Positions 5,205-6,927 of a stretch of 6,927 nt of DNA are shown piece after piece. The position numbers were made by a program, and so were the translations under genes. Origin of the DNA: Verrucomicrobiota bacterium (GTDB lineage Bacteria; Verrucomicrobiota; Lentisphaeria; Oligosphaerales; Oligosphaeraceae); contig JAKLHU010000114.1 in NCBI GenBank assembly GCA_022709995.1, forward strand, positions 1 through 6,927, in the 5' to 3' direction. The notes beneath the pieces were generated by a model that had not been told where the DNA came from, did no database searches, and saw nothing but the letters and a program-made list of their open reading frames with translations. Position 1 is the first letter of the stretch, and the number at the start of each line of letters is the position of its first letter.

Positions 5205-6927
5205 ATGCTCTTCACCCGGAATCCCGCCGCCTCTGCCGGCGGTCGCACAGCCGCCATGGTCCTGACGGCGTTTCTGCTGGCCACCACGGTTTTTGTTCCC
5301 ACCCTGGAACTCTACTGCCGGAATTCCTCCGAATTCACCTTCCGGCTCAGCCATGTCCTGCCCGGGGTGCTCCTCGGTTGGGCGGCGTTGGCCTTTGTCG
5401 CGATGGCCGGGCAATGGTCTTTCCGGAACAAACGCTGCTTTTCGATCGTCAACGCCGGCGTCATCAGCCTCGCCTTCACGATCTGGATCCAATATCTGTT
5501 CCACTCCCGGATTGTCCTGATTCCAAACACCGTCCTGCCGGAATACAGCGGGCACGTTTTGCCGATCATGCTGTTCGGGGCGCTCCTCGTCCTCATCCCG
5601 GTCGCGCTGGTGCTCTGGAAGCACGCCTGGTTTTCCGCCAACGCGGTCAAGCTGTCCGTCATCGCCATCGTCACCCAGGTCGTGCCGCTCGGATACCATT
5701 TCCTCGCCAATCCGCGCGGCGACTACACCCACTACGACTTCACGGTGTCGGAAAAAAACAAATTCGTCTTCGGTAAGAACAAAAATGTCCTGGTGATCGT
5801 CGTCGACAGCATGGGCGAAGCGCTGTTCAAAGAAGCCCTGAACGAGTTCCCGGAATTGCGCGAGTCCCTCAAGGACTTCACTTGCTTCGACCGCATGGTC
5901 AGTCCGATCCCGCACACCACCTTCGCCGTCCCCGCGATGCTGACGGGCATTGCGTATCCGGAAAACAGCGCGCCAGACCTGGGGGCCAAGCACGCCGACT
6001 ACATCAACACCGCCTGCCATGACCAGCGTTCGCTGTTTTCCGAGCTGGGCCGGGGCGGCTATGTCCGCGAAGGCTATCCCTATGTGCTGCAAACCATCGC
6101 CTACAGCCCCGAACTTCTCGATAACGTCATCGACCGGCAGTCGCATTCCCGGTCGTGGCACACCTTCCTGGACACCTGGCTGTCCAACATCACCCCCCTC
6201 ATCCTGCAGCCGCTGCTGGGGCACCCGTATCTGTCACTGACCGACCGCTTCGTCGTCCCCGGCGAAGAAGTTCTCGGGCACCTGTTCCAGAACCACGACG
6301 TCAACAACTACCACCGGCTCCTGGTCGAAGCCAAAGTCGGTGAGCATGACAACGTCTTCAAATACCTGCATCTGCAAGGGGCCCACGTGCCCGTCGCCAC
6401 CGACGAAAATCTCCTGGCGACCTACGACACCACCACCGTCCGGCAGCTGCGCGGCTCGCTCCGCATCGTCGAGGCCATACTCGACCGCCTGCATCTGTAC
6501 GGGCTGTATGACAAGTCCCTGATCGTGGTCACCGGGGACCATTCGGAATTGTACACGCCGGAAGTCATCACCCTGATCAAGCGCCCGGGAGACATCGCAC
6601 CCAAAATCCGCTTCAACGCCGTGCCGTGCCAGCTGACCGACATCGCCCCGACGGTTCTGGCCAGCCTGGACCGGCGCCCGCGGGAAGACTCGCTGTTCAG
6701 CCGTCCGCCCGTCGCCAGCCAAGGCGTCCGCGATCTGCCGGAAGTCCGGCATTGGCAGGCGAACGAATGGCAGCCGATGACTCCTCCGCCACCCGTCGAG
6801 GCGCCGGTTATTCCGCTGGAAACCAGCTTCCAATTCCGCGACGGCGTCCTTTTCCTCACCCGCAAGGAGCGCAACGGCAACGATCCGCAAGCCTTCCGCT
6901 GCCGACTCTATCGCCTGGCGGACAAAA
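5205..6927 (+). CDS. Membrane sulfatase/phosphoethanolamine-transferase superfamily protein, LtaS-like layout (3' partial)
   Basis: The frame is open from the ATG at 5205 to the window edge, giving 574 residues without a stop. Five hydrophobic segments (about 16-35, 51-70, 81-99, 118-138, 148-167) precede a large domain beginning NVLVIVVDSMGEALF (194-208), the layout of LtaS-type enzymes whose catalytic domain lies outside the membrane. Alkaline-phosphatase-superfamily positions are present: D201 as a metal ligand, a nucleophile candidate T238 (or T239) in SPIPHTTFAVPAMLTG (233-248), H394 in LQGAHVP, and D445-H446 in VVTGDHSELY. Family members transfer phosphoglycerol or phosphoethanolamine to lipids or glycans, or hydrolyse sulfate or phosphate esters; a threonine nucleophile favours phospho-transfer over a formylglycine sulfatase, as no C/S-x-P-S-R motif is seen. 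A proline-rich stretch (526-537) separates the core from a further C-terminal part that runs off the window. The neighbouring sugar oxidoreductases fit an envelope-glycan role, but substrate is inference. Confidence 0.87.
   Translation, partial: MLFTRNPAASAGGRTAAMVLTAFLLATTVFVPTLELYCRNSSEFTFRLSHVLPGVLLGWAALAFVAMAGQWSFRNKRCFSIVNAGVISLAFTIWIQYLFHSRIVLIPNTVLPEYSGHVLPIMLFGALLVLIPVALVLWKHAWFSANAVKLSVIAIVTQVVPLGYHFLANPRGDYTHYDFTVSEKNKFVFGKNKNVLVIVVDSMGEALFKEALNEFPELRESLKDFTCFDRMVSPIPHTTFAVPAMLTGIAYPENSAPDLGAKHADYINTACHDQRSLFSELGRGGYVREGYPYVLQTIAYSPELLDNVIDRQSHSRSWHTFLDTWLSNITPLILQPLLGHPYLSLTDRFVVPGEEVLGHLFQNHDVNNYHRLLVEAKVGEHDNVFKYLHLQGAHVPVATDENLLATYDTTTVRQLRGSLRIVEAILDRLHLYGLYDKSLIVVTGDHSELYTPEVITLIKRPGDIAPKIRFNAVPCQLTDIAPTVLASLDRRPREDSLFSRPPVASQGVRDLPEVRHWQANEWQPMTPPPPVEAPVIPLETSFQFRDGVLFLTRKERNGNDPQAFRCRLYRLADK

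Noticed and set aside
4722..6224. Minus-strand open frame of 500 codons opposite the sulfatase-like gene
   Set aside because: Charged low-complexity translation without a domain; the + strand frame has helices and catalytic motifs in the right order.

Overview
The window is high-GC bacterial DNA with tightly packed genes, all on the + strand. It carries four protein-gene units: a 5'-truncated membrane VWA-domain protein, folK, a translationally coupled Gfo/Idh/MocA oxidoreductase plus SDR pair, and a 3'-truncated membrane sulfatase-superfamily protein of LtaS-like layout. No tRNA, rRNA, CRISPR or transposase gene is visible. The VWA plus amidotransferase-like fold architecture and the style of the oxidoreductase pair suggest the Planctomycetota/Verrucomicrobiota/Lentisphaerota (PVC) group. 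That assignment comes from family recognition only and is tentative.

Layout. 1-2073: C-terminal bulk of the VWA protein, whose start lies off the left edge. 2074-2419: a lower-GC intergenic region of about 346 bp with two different short-repeat clusters, a 10-bp palindrome and an 8-bp-stem hairpin. 2420-2920: folK, followed by a perfect 30-bp palindrome that probably acts as its terminator. 3038-3973 and 3970-4737: the oxidoreductase pair, overlapping by ATGA and each with a good Shine-Dalgarno. 4738-5204: a 467-bp gap with no credible protein gene but a run of hairpins ending in a textbook intrinsic terminator at 5021-5053; I propose 4886-5053 as a candidate structured RNA. 5205-6927: five predicted membrane helices followed by an alkaline-phosphatase/sulfatase-fold domain, open at the right edge.

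How the parts may work together. FolK is housekeeping folate synthesis and looks like a stand-alone unit. The oxidoreductase pair resembles enzymes that remodel nucleotide-activated or free sugars, and the downstream enzyme resembles those that transfer or remove phospho-alcohol or sulfate groups on envelope glycans or lipids. Together they hint at a surface-polysaccharide or envelope-modification neighbourhood. The terminator between the pair and the sulfatase-like gene argues that they are separate transcripts. The VWA protein is probably the end of a MoxR/Bat-type envelope cluster to the left.

The strongest unexplained signals are the multi-hairpin segment before the 5053 terminator and the composite repeats at 2093-2149 and 2207-2293.
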